Translations under genes and position numbers: made by a program
The notes under the pieces: model-generated
Told to the model about the DNA's origin: nothing
Databases searched by the model: none
Seen by the model: the letters and a program-made list of their open reading frames with translations, nothing else
Part shown: positions 1 to 9,062 of the stretch, piece after piece
Numbering within the stretch: position 1 is the stretch's first letter
Layout: each line of letters begins with the position of its first letter
Source of the DNA: Neonectria sp. B-13
Lineage: Eukaryota; Ascomycota; Sordariomycetes; Hypocreales; Nectriaceae
DNA length: 64,000 bases
Assembly: GCA_002682825.1 (NCBI GenBank)
Contig: NOKP01000006.1
Coordinates: 1,488,001-1,552,000 of the forward strand
Reading direction: 5' to 3'

Positions 1-1036
1 CTCGGAATAGGCCGTGGTTTTGTCGCTTGACGGGGGAATAAGTCGTAGGGTCTTCCAGTACTGTATGGCTAGCCCTACACGCTCTCTTGAATGCATGATG
101 GGATATCCGTGCCTTGTGCACATGGCCATAATGGAGAGAGCGCGGTTTGTCTTGTCGCTCATCCCTGGTTCCTCGCGTAGCTTGGAAATGTCCCACTGGT
201 GCAACCGTTCTAGGCTCTCATAAATGCCAGCTAGAGCCTCATGGCAATCAAGACCGGGGATTATGCTGAGCTTATCTAAATTCGCTAGCCGCTCCAGGTT
301 GACTGCAAACTTTTCCAAAGTTTTTGTCAGGGGACTTTGCTTGGGGAGGAGCTGGAGGTCTTGGAGCAAGATTTGACTTGCACGCTCGACGTGCTTGGTG
401 ACCGAAGGAGCCGACTCTGGGAAGACTAGCGAGATATTGGTGACAATATTATTATCCAATACTATATCCAACTGGATGGTGGCCGATCCGGCTATGACGA
501 GCGTTCTGGTTTTCCGGCCATTCGTGGCAGTGTGCTCCTCAGAGAGGCAGTCGAGTCCTAAGCGTTGTGCTAGGCGCTCCAAGCCAGCTTCACTGACAAG
601 TCCCTTCTTCTTCTGTGGAAAGTTAGAGAGGTTGGAAATATCACCATGGGCTACGTACGTTCAACATATCCATGATGGTCTCCAGCCGCTTCAGCTTGTC
701 ATCCTCGCTAACAAGGGCACCCAGGCTGCCCAGTCCCGCAACACCGACGTTTTCAAGCCCCATATCGAGACCGCCGCCCATCGAAAGGGCGCCCATAGCC
801 GCCGCGGTGGACGGGCTGTCGAAGTTGAGAGGGGCGTTGGTTTGCTGGGCCATCATGCTCGACGTCGCGGGCGACTTCTTGAACTGCTGGGGCGACGAGC
901 GCGGCCCCCGAGGGGAGAAAACGGCATGGGCGGGGTTGGAGAAGGGCGTAGACACTGGGGGAGTTGCGGCGGCGAATTGCGAGGGAGTACGGCCTTGCTG
1001 AGAAGCGGCGTGCTTCATGGCTGTAGGTGTCGCCAT
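1..1036 (-). CDS. MED1: Mediator complex subunit 1 (Med1), 3' end outside window
   Basis: This is probably the fungal Med1 subunit of the Mediator middle module, which links transcription factors to RNA polymerase II in the nucleus. Exon 1 (1036-659) encodes a Ser/Pro/Ala/Gln-rich N-terminus with MATPTAMKHA at its start, then a segment reading DDKLKRLETIMDMLN. A 46-nt intron (658-613, GTACGT...CTAAC...CAG) leads into exon 2 (612-1), which begins KKKGLVSEAGLERLAQRLGL and runs off the window edge in frame. The visible 330 residues carry the helical Med1 N-terminal domain pattern, including a VTNISLVFP-like strand and a KTLEKFAVNLERLANLDKL helix. The C-terminus is missing. The gene diverges from the gene at 1421 across 384 bp. 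The family call rests on recognition by eye. Confidence 0.85.
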
Positions 1037-1420
1037 TGCGATGTGTGTGTAGGCTGAGGGGCGCAGGAGTCGGCGTCGCAGGTTGCGCGAGAGACGAGCG
1101 CACAGCGGAGGTCGCCCTATGCGGTCGTAGACATTCGCGGACGGTAACGGGGGAGTTTGGGCCGAAGAAAATGGTCGAGGTAATGCTGAGAAGAGTTAAT
1201 TGCGAGAGGGGAGTGGAAGTTTGCTTGAAGTCGAGGTTGTGAAGTCGTTGAGTTCCAGCCTCGTGCACGCCCACTGCCAGCCAGGTACAAGCTCCAGGCC
1301 CCACCAACCCGAGTTTAGCCGCAGCAGCCCAGTTCCTTGTGCCTGGCGCATCTCGAATTCTGACAGAAGCTACGAATACACCAGCTAACGGCAGCATCCA
1401 ACGAGACCGACAATTGCGCG
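1037..1420. promoter_or_regulatory. Shared divergent promoter, Med1 / unknown gene
   Basis: These 384 bp separate two start codons pointing away from each other, so both promoters and 5' leaders must lie here. No clear TATA box was seen. Open frames on either strand are extensions of the flanking frames or chance frames. Confidence 0.5.
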
Positions 1421-2325
1421 ATGGCTTCTAACCCGGCATCTACAGCAGCTTCGGTAACCTCGGCCGCAGCCAAAGCTTCAGCCTTTGCCAGGCAGCAAAT
1501 TGCGCCGCGGTCGATATCCATTAGCGTGTCTCCGCCTCCCGTCAACTTCGCAGAACGCCGCGCCATCCTTCAGGCCTTGAAGCAGCATGGCGGAGTCGAG
1601 TTCTTCAAATCTGTGCCAGTACGTTTGCTTTGCTTGTGAACATGGGAAATATTCCTAACCGTGGGTAACTGTAGGGTCACGACTCCATGTTCATCTCATT
1701 GATGAAAGACCAAGAAGCCGTCAGTCGATTGGTCACCACCAGCCCCTTCCGTTATGCCGTATCGATTCCTAAGAGCGCTCCCGAGACTGCTCTATCTACC
1801 GTATACAGCCGCGATAGCCTCTCCAAGTTGAAACCTGTGACAAAAATGAAGGCGGAAGGTACCTTGCGTTCCTCAGAGTCCTCGCAAGAATCACCCGAGA
1901 AGCAATTCACGATCCAAGTCTGGCCGCATCCAGAATACCGTCACCATATTAGCTCTCGATCCGTCTTACATAGGGCATGGCCTGACATTATTGGGAAGAA
2001 CGATTCCTTCATCACGAAGATCTTGAAACAATCACTCCCAAAGACTATGGTCGCAAAAGGCCTCGCCAATTGGGAGCCAGACCTGGGGAAGCAGCGCACA
2101 TTTGCAGGGTCCAGGAATAAGATGCAGGAGCGAATACAGTTGATCTCAAGTATTCCTGGGAAAATCTTGAAAGCAGCGGCGCAGGCCGACATTTCGAAAA
2201 GCGGTGTTGAAGCTCCAACTGCGACTTCGTCTGAGCAAGGGACCGAACAGAAGCCTGAACCAAGGTCTGAAGAAGGGTCTGACCAAACGTCTAACCAAGC
2301 GACTGCGCCAAGTAGCCGAGTCTAG
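1421..2325 (+). CDS. Conserved-looking hypothetical protein, possibly mitochondrial
   Basis: Two exons, 1421-1618 and 1675-2325, are joined across a 56-nt intron (GTACGT...CCTAACC...TAG) and give 282 residues. The first 35 residues are rich in Ala, Ser and Arg with no acidic residue, which suggests a mitochondrial presequence. The middle holds HPEYRHHISSRSVLHRAWP and LPKTMVAKGLANWEPDLGK, which look like a folded domain. The last 45 residues are low-complexity Glu/Ser/Gln/Thr repeats (EQGTEQKPEPRSEEGSDQ). I do not recognise the family, so no function is assigned. The start is the first in-frame ATG and lies in a good context. Confidence 0.75.
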
Positions 2326-3135
2326 CATTTGGAACACACCAGGCGCAAACCACAAACCACAAACCTGCAGGCCTCCCGGACCCTCTCAGTCTCCCACACT
2401 AGCGATGCCCTCTCTCTGTTGCACCGCTGAACACCGCGTGGTTACATTGGATTCAATCGACCTTGGCACCCATGTCACTCGCAAGCGACAGCTGAGAGCG
2501 AAAACAGTGCAGCGCAGCGCAGCAAGAGCAAATCTGTCTCGGTTGCAATATTGATGAGACAACTGGCCATTCCATCACCGCACCTCTTTGCCGTTCCAGA
2601 TTTCAATTGGATCATGCCAAGGGACGTGTGACGTTGTCACCGACTCCAAGTGGCCTCCGGGGTCAAAGCAAGGAACATCGATCGGCGTACCCCCGGCTCA
2701 TTAGCCCCGATTCGACAAAGCCACATCAACTACGTCACCAAATGGCGGCTTTGCGCACTAGCATGGGGATCGCGTTGCAACGCCACGACGCAAATTGGCA
2801 CAATCAATTTGGCACGGGTCGTCGGCAAAGACAAGTCTCTTGATGACGTCTCAGCCAAGACGTCGTCGCAACTGCTGTGGATCTGTGGCGTGCGGGCTTG
2901 GCTTCTTGGAAATAGGGTGGACGAACCTGCGCCTCATGTACGGCATTCGCACGAATACATATATGTCAACAATCACCCTTCTTCCTAAGAGATTCCTCTA
3001 TTATCCAGTATCCAGCATTCAACCATTACCGACCGTACAACCCAATCTCTCTCGAACAAGGCCGCATTCTGTGCCCTCTCCCTTTACTTCTCCCTTCACT
3101 TAGACCTTGTCAGCTAGACAAGACACACCATCACG
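2326..3135. other. Intergenic, no gene seen
   Basis: Open frames here have chance composition. The last 150 bp are pyrimidine-rich with CA runs, as in fungal core promoters and 5' leaders, and probably serve the PalI-like gene. Confidence 0.5.
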
Positions 3136-3848
3136 ATGGGCGTTGGACGATTCATCCACCACTTCGGCGCGTTCTTGCTGTTCGCAGCAACGGTGCTACT
3201 TGTCGTTGTTGACATTACGGCTCCCGTCGTCAACGACATCTCCATCCTCAAGGTTAACTTGGGTAACTCTGCTACGGGTTCCGGCATCACGTTCGGCACG
3301 TTTGGTTACTGCGTTCTCGATGTAAACGGACGGTATGTTTTGAAACCCACCACACCTCAAGTTAACAAGTATACTAATATGCCTATAGGGACGAATGCTC
3401 AAAGTCGCAAATCGGATACAACCCGGCCGATATCATCACTGCTGCTGAGGGTAGCGACGACTTTTCCAATGCCTCTGAGAACACTGCGAAGGCCCTCACG
3501 AGGGTCTTGGTGCTGCACCCCGTCGCCACCGGCCTTTGCTTCATCGCTTTCCTTCTGTGCCTCGGCGCCGGCGTTTTGGGATCTTTGATAGCCTCTATCG
3601 TCTCCTCTTTGGCTTTCGTTGTCACCATTGTTGCTCTCGCCTGCGACTTTGTCATGTTTGGCATCGTCAAGCGCAAGGTCAACGGTGCCGACTCCGATAG
3701 CAGCGCTCACTGGGGCGTTGCCATTTGGCTCGTTGTTGTCGCAGCCATCTGCACCCTGTTAGGCACCATCGTCATCTTCCTCAGCTGCTGTGCCGGCCGA
3801 CGTAGCCGCAGCCGTGAGGCTCGCAAGGTGACAACCTACCACGAGTAG
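3136..3848 (+). CDS. SUR7/PalI-family tetraspan plasma-membrane protein
   Basis: Exons 3136-3332 and 3389-3848 are joined across a 56-nt intron (GTATGT...TACTAAT...TAG), giving 218 residues. The protein has a first membrane helix at about residues 10-29, then an extracellular loop containing FGTFGYCV and a later Cys (CSKSQIGYNPADI). This Gly-Tyr-Cys pattern is typical of the SUR7/PalI group. Three more hydrophobic helices follow at about residues 107-130, 135-160 and 175-197. A short basic tail (RRSRSREARK) ends the protein. Relatives act in alkaline-pH signalling (PalI/Rim9) or at eisosomes (Sur7). It lacks the long tail of true PalI, so I call only the family. It is convergent with the O-methyltransferase gene. 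Confidence 0.85.
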
Positions 3849-4164
3849 ACCTTGGCTCGCAGCCATGAATAATTCCGAGACGACACTTATGCTCTGAGAA
3901 CTACGATGCGAGAGGAGTGGGGCACCACTCATGTTAATGAGCCAGCAAACAATGGCTAGGAAATGAAGTAATTACGGAGGATGACGCCATCAGCGCTGGG
4001 CGTTGTGCTTTGTTTTTGGCACACACTATGATATCCCGCGTGAGGGCATTTCGCCGCACGTCTTCTTTTATGTTGTATATATAAAATCAAGTAAAATCAC
4101 ATCAAATCACATCACATCAAAATAATAAGCTTCTCTGCATAAACTATTGTTCTGGGCCCTCTCG
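3849..4164. other. Convergent 3' intergenic region
   Basis: This spacer between two converging genes holds both 3' UTRs. It includes an AT-rich stretch with a run of four ATCA(C/A)ATCA-like direct repeats at about 4085-4125. No coding signal is seen. Confidence 0.5.
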
Positions 4165-5010
4165 TTAGTCAACCAATCTAGTAATGTTGACACCATCCCA
4201 GAGTGGTACGAGGAACGTCTCCAGCCTTGGGTTTGACACGCACAAGTCGTTGAACTCTCTCACCGCAACGACATGTTTCATCCTGTCCTCATCGATGCTC
4301 GCTTCTCCAAGGGCATTGATGTCCGCCACAAGACCCCTTCGCAGAACGTTGTCGGATATGATGAGCGCACCAGGGCGCAACAGCCGACCTGCACCCCCAG
4401 GCTGAGACCCTTCGAGGAGCTGCTTGAGATACCCGGGATATCCCGTCTTGTCTGCGTCAATGAAGACGATGTCATACGGCTCACTGGGGCTGAGCTTGGG
4501 GAGTCTGTGAGAGGTATGCATCAGATACCGGGATATGATAGGGAGAACCAGCGGACTGGGTACTTACGTCTCCGCGGCGGGACCGATGATAATGTCAATG
4601 TTCTCGATGCCGTTGGCAACAAAGGCGTCATTAGCCAGCTTGGCATAGTCGGGGTCGAACTCTAGGCCCGTGACGCGTCCTTCGGGGCCAACAGCGTGTG
4701 ACCACACCATGGCAGAGTAGCCAACATAGACGCCGATTTCCAAGACTACAGTGCCCGATAGTCAGCATAACTGCCCGGCCATGAGTCGTAAGAACTCACC
4801 TCGCTTCGCGCCGATGGACCTGGCTAAGAGGTAGTTCCACTGCGACTGGAAGTTGGAGCTCATGAGCATGGAGTCATCGCGGCTCGTTGCAATAGAGGCG
4901 TGGAACTCGGTGATGTGCTTGGGCAACGGCGTCGAGTGCTGCGCAGAGTACTCAGTGACGCTTCGACCGAGCTCGGGGGTTGCGTACAGCGGGGTCTCGT
5001 TCTCCTTCAT
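4165..5010 (-). CDS. Class I SAM-dependent O-methyltransferase (CCoAOMT-like)
   Basis: Three exons (5010-4800, 4745-4568, 4504-4165) are joined across introns of 54 and 63 nt and encode 242 residues, the usual length for the caffeoyl-CoA/catechol-type O-methyltransferase family. The SAM-binding motif I is VLEIGVYVGYSAMVW at about residues 71-85. An acidic residue follows in TGLEFDPDY, the metal/catalytic motif is DIVFIDADKTGYPGYL, and LLRPGALIISDN is the motif that completes the divalent-metal site. It should transfer a methyl group to a hydroxyl of a small, probably phenolic, substrate in the cytosol. The substrate cannot be read from sequence. No polyketide synthase, peptide synthetase or oxidase neighbour suggests a metabolic cluster. 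Confidence 0.92.
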
Positions 5011-5580
5011 TTTCAGAGCTGTGAAGTACGACAAGTGTATAAGAGGATAGTGTTTAAATGGGGTTATAATTATATGCTTTGGGGTTTATTTTATTTTTTG
5101 GCTTCTATAGGCGGAATCTAGTTGGTTTATATGCTCTGGAGTTGGCTCGGAGTCCGAGTCGACGGCGTGTCGCAAAGCCTCTCCACCTGCCGACTCCCGG
5201 ACCACCAATAGCCCAGCCTCGAAGCGGTAGGCGGTTCGGAGTTAAAGCGGCTTGACAGGCCCGAATACAGACGTGATAAGCTGATGACGATGATGCCACG
5301 GAGATGGATGCGGAATTTCGGCGCACGGCAAACGCTGCCCGCACATCTCACTTGACGCAACGGGTACAAATACTATCACGCGGGCCCAGAATGGGAGGTG
5401 CTGCAACGGCGATTATTTAAAACCAATTATTAACGACAGATCAGAGGCGTCTAAGCTATCTAGGTGTTGATACTCCGTGCAGCAACCACTAGATACATCA
5501 AATCCACACTCCAACCATCCCCAATACAAGTACTTTTCCAATCCGCCCCGATAGGGGGTTTTCTTAGTGTCGTCCGTGGC
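5011..5580. other. Intergenic region between two minus-strand genes
   Basis: This region holds the O-methyltransferase promoter and the 3' end of the wall-protein gene. The first 110 bp upstream of the methyltransferase ATG are AT-rich (TTTATTTTATTTTTTGG). No gene is seen. Confidence 0.5.
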
Positions 5581-7389
5581 CTACAGGAGCATGAATGTGA
5601 CCAGGCCAGCAAGGGCGACGCCAACGGCGGACACGGAGCTGCGGCCGGCGGCGGCCGTGGGGACGACCAGGGGCGTCTTCAGGGGCTCCTCCGGCTTGAC
5701 AGGAACGACGGGAGGAGGGGGGGCTGGAGCGGTAGTGGGGCAGGGCTTCGAGGGAGCGGCGGGCTTGGCGGGCTTAACAGGAACGACGGGAGGAGGGGGA
5801 GCCGGAGCGGCGGTAGGGCAGGGCTTCGAGGGAGCGGCGGGCTTGACGGGCTCCGACTCTTTGGTGTACTCGGGCTTTGACTCCTTGGTGTACTCGGGCT
5901 TCGACTCCTTGGTGGGCTCAGGCTTGGGCTCGGCGGGGGCAGGAGCAGGGACAACGGGCTTCTCGGGTGCGTAAGTCGGGCCAGCTTCCTCGGCCGAGGA
6001 CGAGCACGGAGCCGGGGCGGGCGCGGGGACGGGAACCACAATAACGGGCTTGGCGGGCTTGGCAGGCTTGACGACGGGCTTGACCGGGGCAACGGGAGCC
6101 TCCTTGCTAGGGCAGGGAGCAGGGGCCGGAGCCGGAGGAGCCGGAGGAGGGGGAGCCGGAGGAGGGGGAGCCGGGGCAGCGGTGGTGGTGTCGCAGGGCT
6201 TGGACGTTGTGGTTGGGCAAGGCGCCGTGGTAGTGACGACAGCAGGCTTGGAGGCCGAGCTGGGGCAGGCGGTAGTAGTGGCCTTGGCAGTGGAAGAAGC
6301 GCACTTGGTAGTAGTAGAAGTAGAAGTAGAGCACTTGGTGGTCGACGCGGCCTTGGAAGTCGAGGTCGAGCAGCTGGTGGTGAAGCGCGTCTTAGTCGTC
6401 GTCTTGGTCTTGGTCTTGGTCTTGGTGCGGCACTCCTCGCCGTAGCAAGGCTTGGGCACCTTGCAGTGCCAGCAGCCCTGCTGCGCCCACTTGCCCTTGC
6501 ACTCGTGGTGGCACGACTTGCGCTCGCAGTCGAGGCCGTAGCAGCGGTTCGTGGGGCGGGCACAGGGGCAAGGACGGCTGTAGTCCTTCTCGCAAGGGCA
6601 CGGCAGAGGCTTGGGGATGGGCTTGGGGATGGGCTCGGGCCTGCAGCGGCAAGGCCGGCTGTAGTCCTTCTCGCAAGGGCAGGGCAGAGGCTTCGGCTTG
6701 GGCTTGTAGCAGTCGTCGCCCTTGCAAGGGTTGGGACGACCGTATGGCTTAGGACGGTAGGTGGGCCAGAGAGGGTGGAGAGGCTTAAGGCGATCGTGGT
6801 GGCCCTTGTGCTTGTGACTGTCGTAGTGGTGGTAGTGCTTGTCGTTGTGGTAGTGCTTTTCGCAATAGGCGCCCTTGCAGTCCTTCTTGATGCCCTCCTC
6901 ACCCCCCTTGTGGATGGAGTCTTTGTTGGAAGACTTGCCGTCACCAGACTTCTCCTTGCCAGACTTCTCGTGACCAGACTTCTCCTGACCAGACTTCCCG
7001 TGGGTGGACTCGATGTGGCCAGACGTGCCGTAAGCCGTGCCCTTGCCAGAGTGAGAGCCCTCGACGTGGCTGGACTTGGAGTCTCCCCCCTTGTTGCTGT
7101 TGGTCTTCTCAGAGGAGACATCCTTGCCCGACTTCTCCGTCTCGCCGCTGTTCTTGCGAGACTCAGTCACGATGATCTCCTCGGACCCAGACGACTTGCG
7201 GCCATCAGAGGTGTCCTTGGTGGAACTGCCCCGGCCGCTGCCGTGGACGTTCTCCCTGTTGGACTGCGAGGACTGCTGACTGCGGCTGATATCGACGTTG
7301 GCGTTGGCTCTCTCCCCGTGGAAGTCGGCGACGCCGGCTTGGGCAATGCCATTGAGGATGGCCAAGACGGCCAAGACGTTGTGACGCAT
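5581..7389 (-). CDS. GPI-anchored, Ser/Thr/Pro-rich cell-wall protein with His- and Cys-rich modules
   Basis: A single exon encodes 602 residues. The chosen start gives a signal peptide (MRHNVLAVLAILNGIAQAGV); in-frame extension upstream would bury it. Residues about 25-150 are hydrophilic Ser/Lys/Gly repeats of the type GHEKSGKEKSG. A His-rich stretch (EKHYHNDKHYHHYDSHKHK) follows, then a Cys/Pro section with two copies of PLPCPCEKDYSRPC and further CXXXC/CXXC pairs, then a Thr/Lys stalk and a long Pro/Ala/Val region. That region holds three KPEYTKES units and two copies of SKPCPT(A/T)APAPPPPVVPVKP. The C-terminus (AAGRSSVSAVGVALAGLVTF) is a GPI-attachment signal. It is probably a wall mannoprotein or adhesin; the ligand is unknown. 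Its repeats also keep other frames open. Confidence 0.85.
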   Translation of the reverse strand: MRHNVLAVLAILNGIAQAGVADFHGERANANVDISRSQQSSQSNRENVHGSGRGSSTKDTSDGRKSSGSEEIIVTESRKNSGETEKSGKDVSSEKTNSNKGGDSKSSHVEGSHSGKGTAYGTSGHIESTHGKSGQEKSGHEKSGKEKSGDGKSSNKDSIHKGGEEGIKKDCKGAYCEKHYHNDKHYHHYDSHKHKGHHDRLKPLHPLWPTYRPKPYGRPNPCKGDDCYKPKPKPLPCPCEKDYSRPCRCRPEPIPKPIPKPLPCPCEKDYSRPCPCARPTNRCYGLDCERKSCHHECKGKWAQQGCWHCKVPKPCYGEECRTKTKTKTKTTTKTRFTTSCSTSTSKAASTTKCSTSTSTTTKCASSTAKATTTACPSSASKPAVVTTTAPCPTTTSKPCDTTTAAPAPPPPAPPPPAPPAPAPAPCPSKEAPVAPVKPVVKPAKPAKPVIVVPVPAPAPAPCSSSAEEAGPTYAPEKPVVPAPAPAEPKPEPTKESKPEYTKESKPEYTKESEPVKPAAPSKPCPTAAPAPPPPVVPVKPAKPAAPSKPCPTTAPAPPPPVVPVKPEEPLKTPLVVPTAAAGRSSVSAVGVALAGLVTFMLL

Positions 7390-8320
7390 TGCGCAAGTGG
7401 AAAAAGAGTCAGAGACCCAAACGATTGACTTGAGACAAGGGTTCTGGCTCCAGATAAATAGATGAACGAGTGATCTGAGGATAGCCAGGAAAGCAGGAGA
7501 CGCAATGTCGAAATGCCTCCCTCTTATAATCCATGGCTTCCGGTCTGAGTTCCCTTTCGTCGTCATCCCAACTCAATTGTTTGTATCTCCCTCGCGCTCA
7601 AGTCGCGATCCTGCATCTGTTGACCTTGCTGAAGGAGGAAGTCAATTGCGAGAGGAAGGCAACAGAACCGCGTCCTGGCCACGGGCTGGACTGTTCCTTT
7701 GCTGCAAAGAAGCACCAAACGAGGAGTATAGACCGTCCACAGACTTCTGTGAGGATCCTCGCAGCATGCCGGGCCTGAACTGTACGCGACACCCACGACG
7801 GACATTGCGTTTTCAAAACAAGACGCCAAAGACAAAATCGTCACGTCTTTGAGCCAAAACTCCAGACAAATCGTCACGTCTTAACACCTAAACTCCGGAG
7901 ACAGGACCGTCGTGTCTAGACACCGGGACTCCACAGGTAAAACCATCACGCTTCGAAACCAAAAACCCAAAGACAAAACCGTCGCGGATCGGAAACAACA
8001 CTCCAAAGCCAAAATCTTCGCGTGTTGCCAGGACGAGGGCTTCCGAACGTCGCGGGTTGCAACGGCGGAGAGGGACGAGAGTGTTGAGAAAAAACGTTGA
8101 TGTTGTCTAAATCCAATTGTTGTCCTCGAAGCTACCGCTGAACGACCAAACCTTGCGCCAGAGGCCGCGTAACAGATAATGCTCGCTATTAATATGCACA
8201 GTCTGAATCCCGAGTCTGTCTTTTTCTGTACCACCATTCTTTCTCGGCCAAACACAGAAGCCCCCAACGCCCCCCTTACGCCAGTAGAGGATACCAGGAT
8301 ACCGGATAGTTGTCGCACAT
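7390..8320. other. Intergenic region between ORM and the wall-protein gene
   Basis: This holds the wall-protein promoter and the ORM 3' region. A degenerate tandem array occupies about 7815-8040 (separate entry). Frames open on both strands do not look like proteins. Confidence 0.5.
7815..8040. repeat. Degenerate ~36-bp minisatellite, about six copies
   Basis: Units share an ACTCC(A/G)...GACAAAACCGTC(A/G)CG core and repeat roughly every 36 bp. Copies are visible starting near 7826, 7859, 7892, 7928, 7965 and 8000. Copies differ by many substitutions and by length changes of about 3 bp. On the minus strand the array reads as a 12-residue period (TVLSLGFWFRSV-like) broken by a stop, so it is not coding now. 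Confidence 0.65.
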
Positions 8321-9062
8321 TTATTCCTCCGGAACGCCGGAGAAGAGACCGAATCGCATCCGATGGCTCTGTGGATACGTTAGCATGCAAGATCCAACTG
8401 AATCCAACGCGAGGGAGACTGATGCTGCAGGAGAAGGAGGAGAAGGAAGAGGGGGCGAATTGGAACGGATTGGAGACATTGCAGGAGACGCACCCAAGGC
8501 AGCTTAGGGATGACAACCGCCAAGACAGCGAGGAAGTTAATGATGAAGTAGGCCAAATCATAGTGGGTGTAGTGTGTGCTGAGGAGGAACAGCATAATAG
8601 GTACACTAAGAAGAAACTTCTTGGTAGGTGTGTACTGGGCACCGTTGTCGATCTGCTCCCACATGTTAAGGTTGTCAAAAGCGCCGCTGTTGAAATCGAA
8701 CGGGATACCGCGGACATAGTGGAACATGAGATACGAGGAGAACATGTAGGTCATGTTGGTGAGGGTCCACGAAGTCTCCTGGGAGACACCAGGAATGATG
8801 TCGTAGAAGATTTTGGCGCACGCGATTAGGACAATGTGGATAAACCAGGCTCCTGTTTAGAAAGAGACGTCAGCAAGGCAGCCCGTCGGCGCAGGCGGAG
8901 GTTTCAAGGGCCAGGTATACCTTTGGCGTTGGTCCAGTTGGCGTTGAGGTTGGGAAGAGAGGCCTGGTCACTGATCTGCTCGAGAGTCTCAGGAGGCTCG
9001 TGGTAGACCTGGAGGATGCTGCTAGACCTCCTCCGGCGGGCGCCAGTGTTGCGGTCAGGCAT
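8321..9062 (-). CDS. ORM1: ORM/ORMDL-family regulator of serine palmitoyltransferase
   Basis: Exons 9062-8921, 8852-8494 and 8368-8321 are joined across introns of 68 and 125 nt and encode 182 residues, the normal length for fungal Orm proteins. Orm is an ER membrane protein that binds and restrains serine palmitoyltransferase, the first enzyme of sphingolipid synthesis. Family signatures seen are NANWTNAKGAWFIH, FHYVRGIPFDFNSGAFDNLN, MWEQIDNGAQYTPTKKFL and LLSTHYTHYD, with four hydrophobic segments. The N-terminus has RRRRSSS, a likely site for a basophilic kinase such as Ypk1, whose phosphorylation relieves inhibition in yeast. The last exon encodes only 15 residues (SHRMRFGLFSGVPEE); reading on without the intron gives a Leu-rich non-homologous tail. 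Confidence 0.95.

Noticed and set aside
395..1057. 220-codon plus frame opposite Med1
   Set aside because: Antisense shadow of the conserved Med1 reading frame.
5679..7121. 480-codon minus frame and a 320-codon plus frame inside the wall-protein gene
   Set aside because: Both arise because the repetitive, GC-rich codons of the real gene keep other frames open; they consist of simple Ser/Pro/Leu/Arg or Val/Ala/Leu runs without a signal peptide or a start context.
4165..7389. Secondary-metabolite cluster around the O-methyltransferase
   Set aside because: No synthase, P450, transporter or pathway regulator is adjacent.
7881..8717. 278-codon minus frame overlapping ORM
   Set aside because: It is in a different frame from the conserved ORM exons and runs through the minisatellite.
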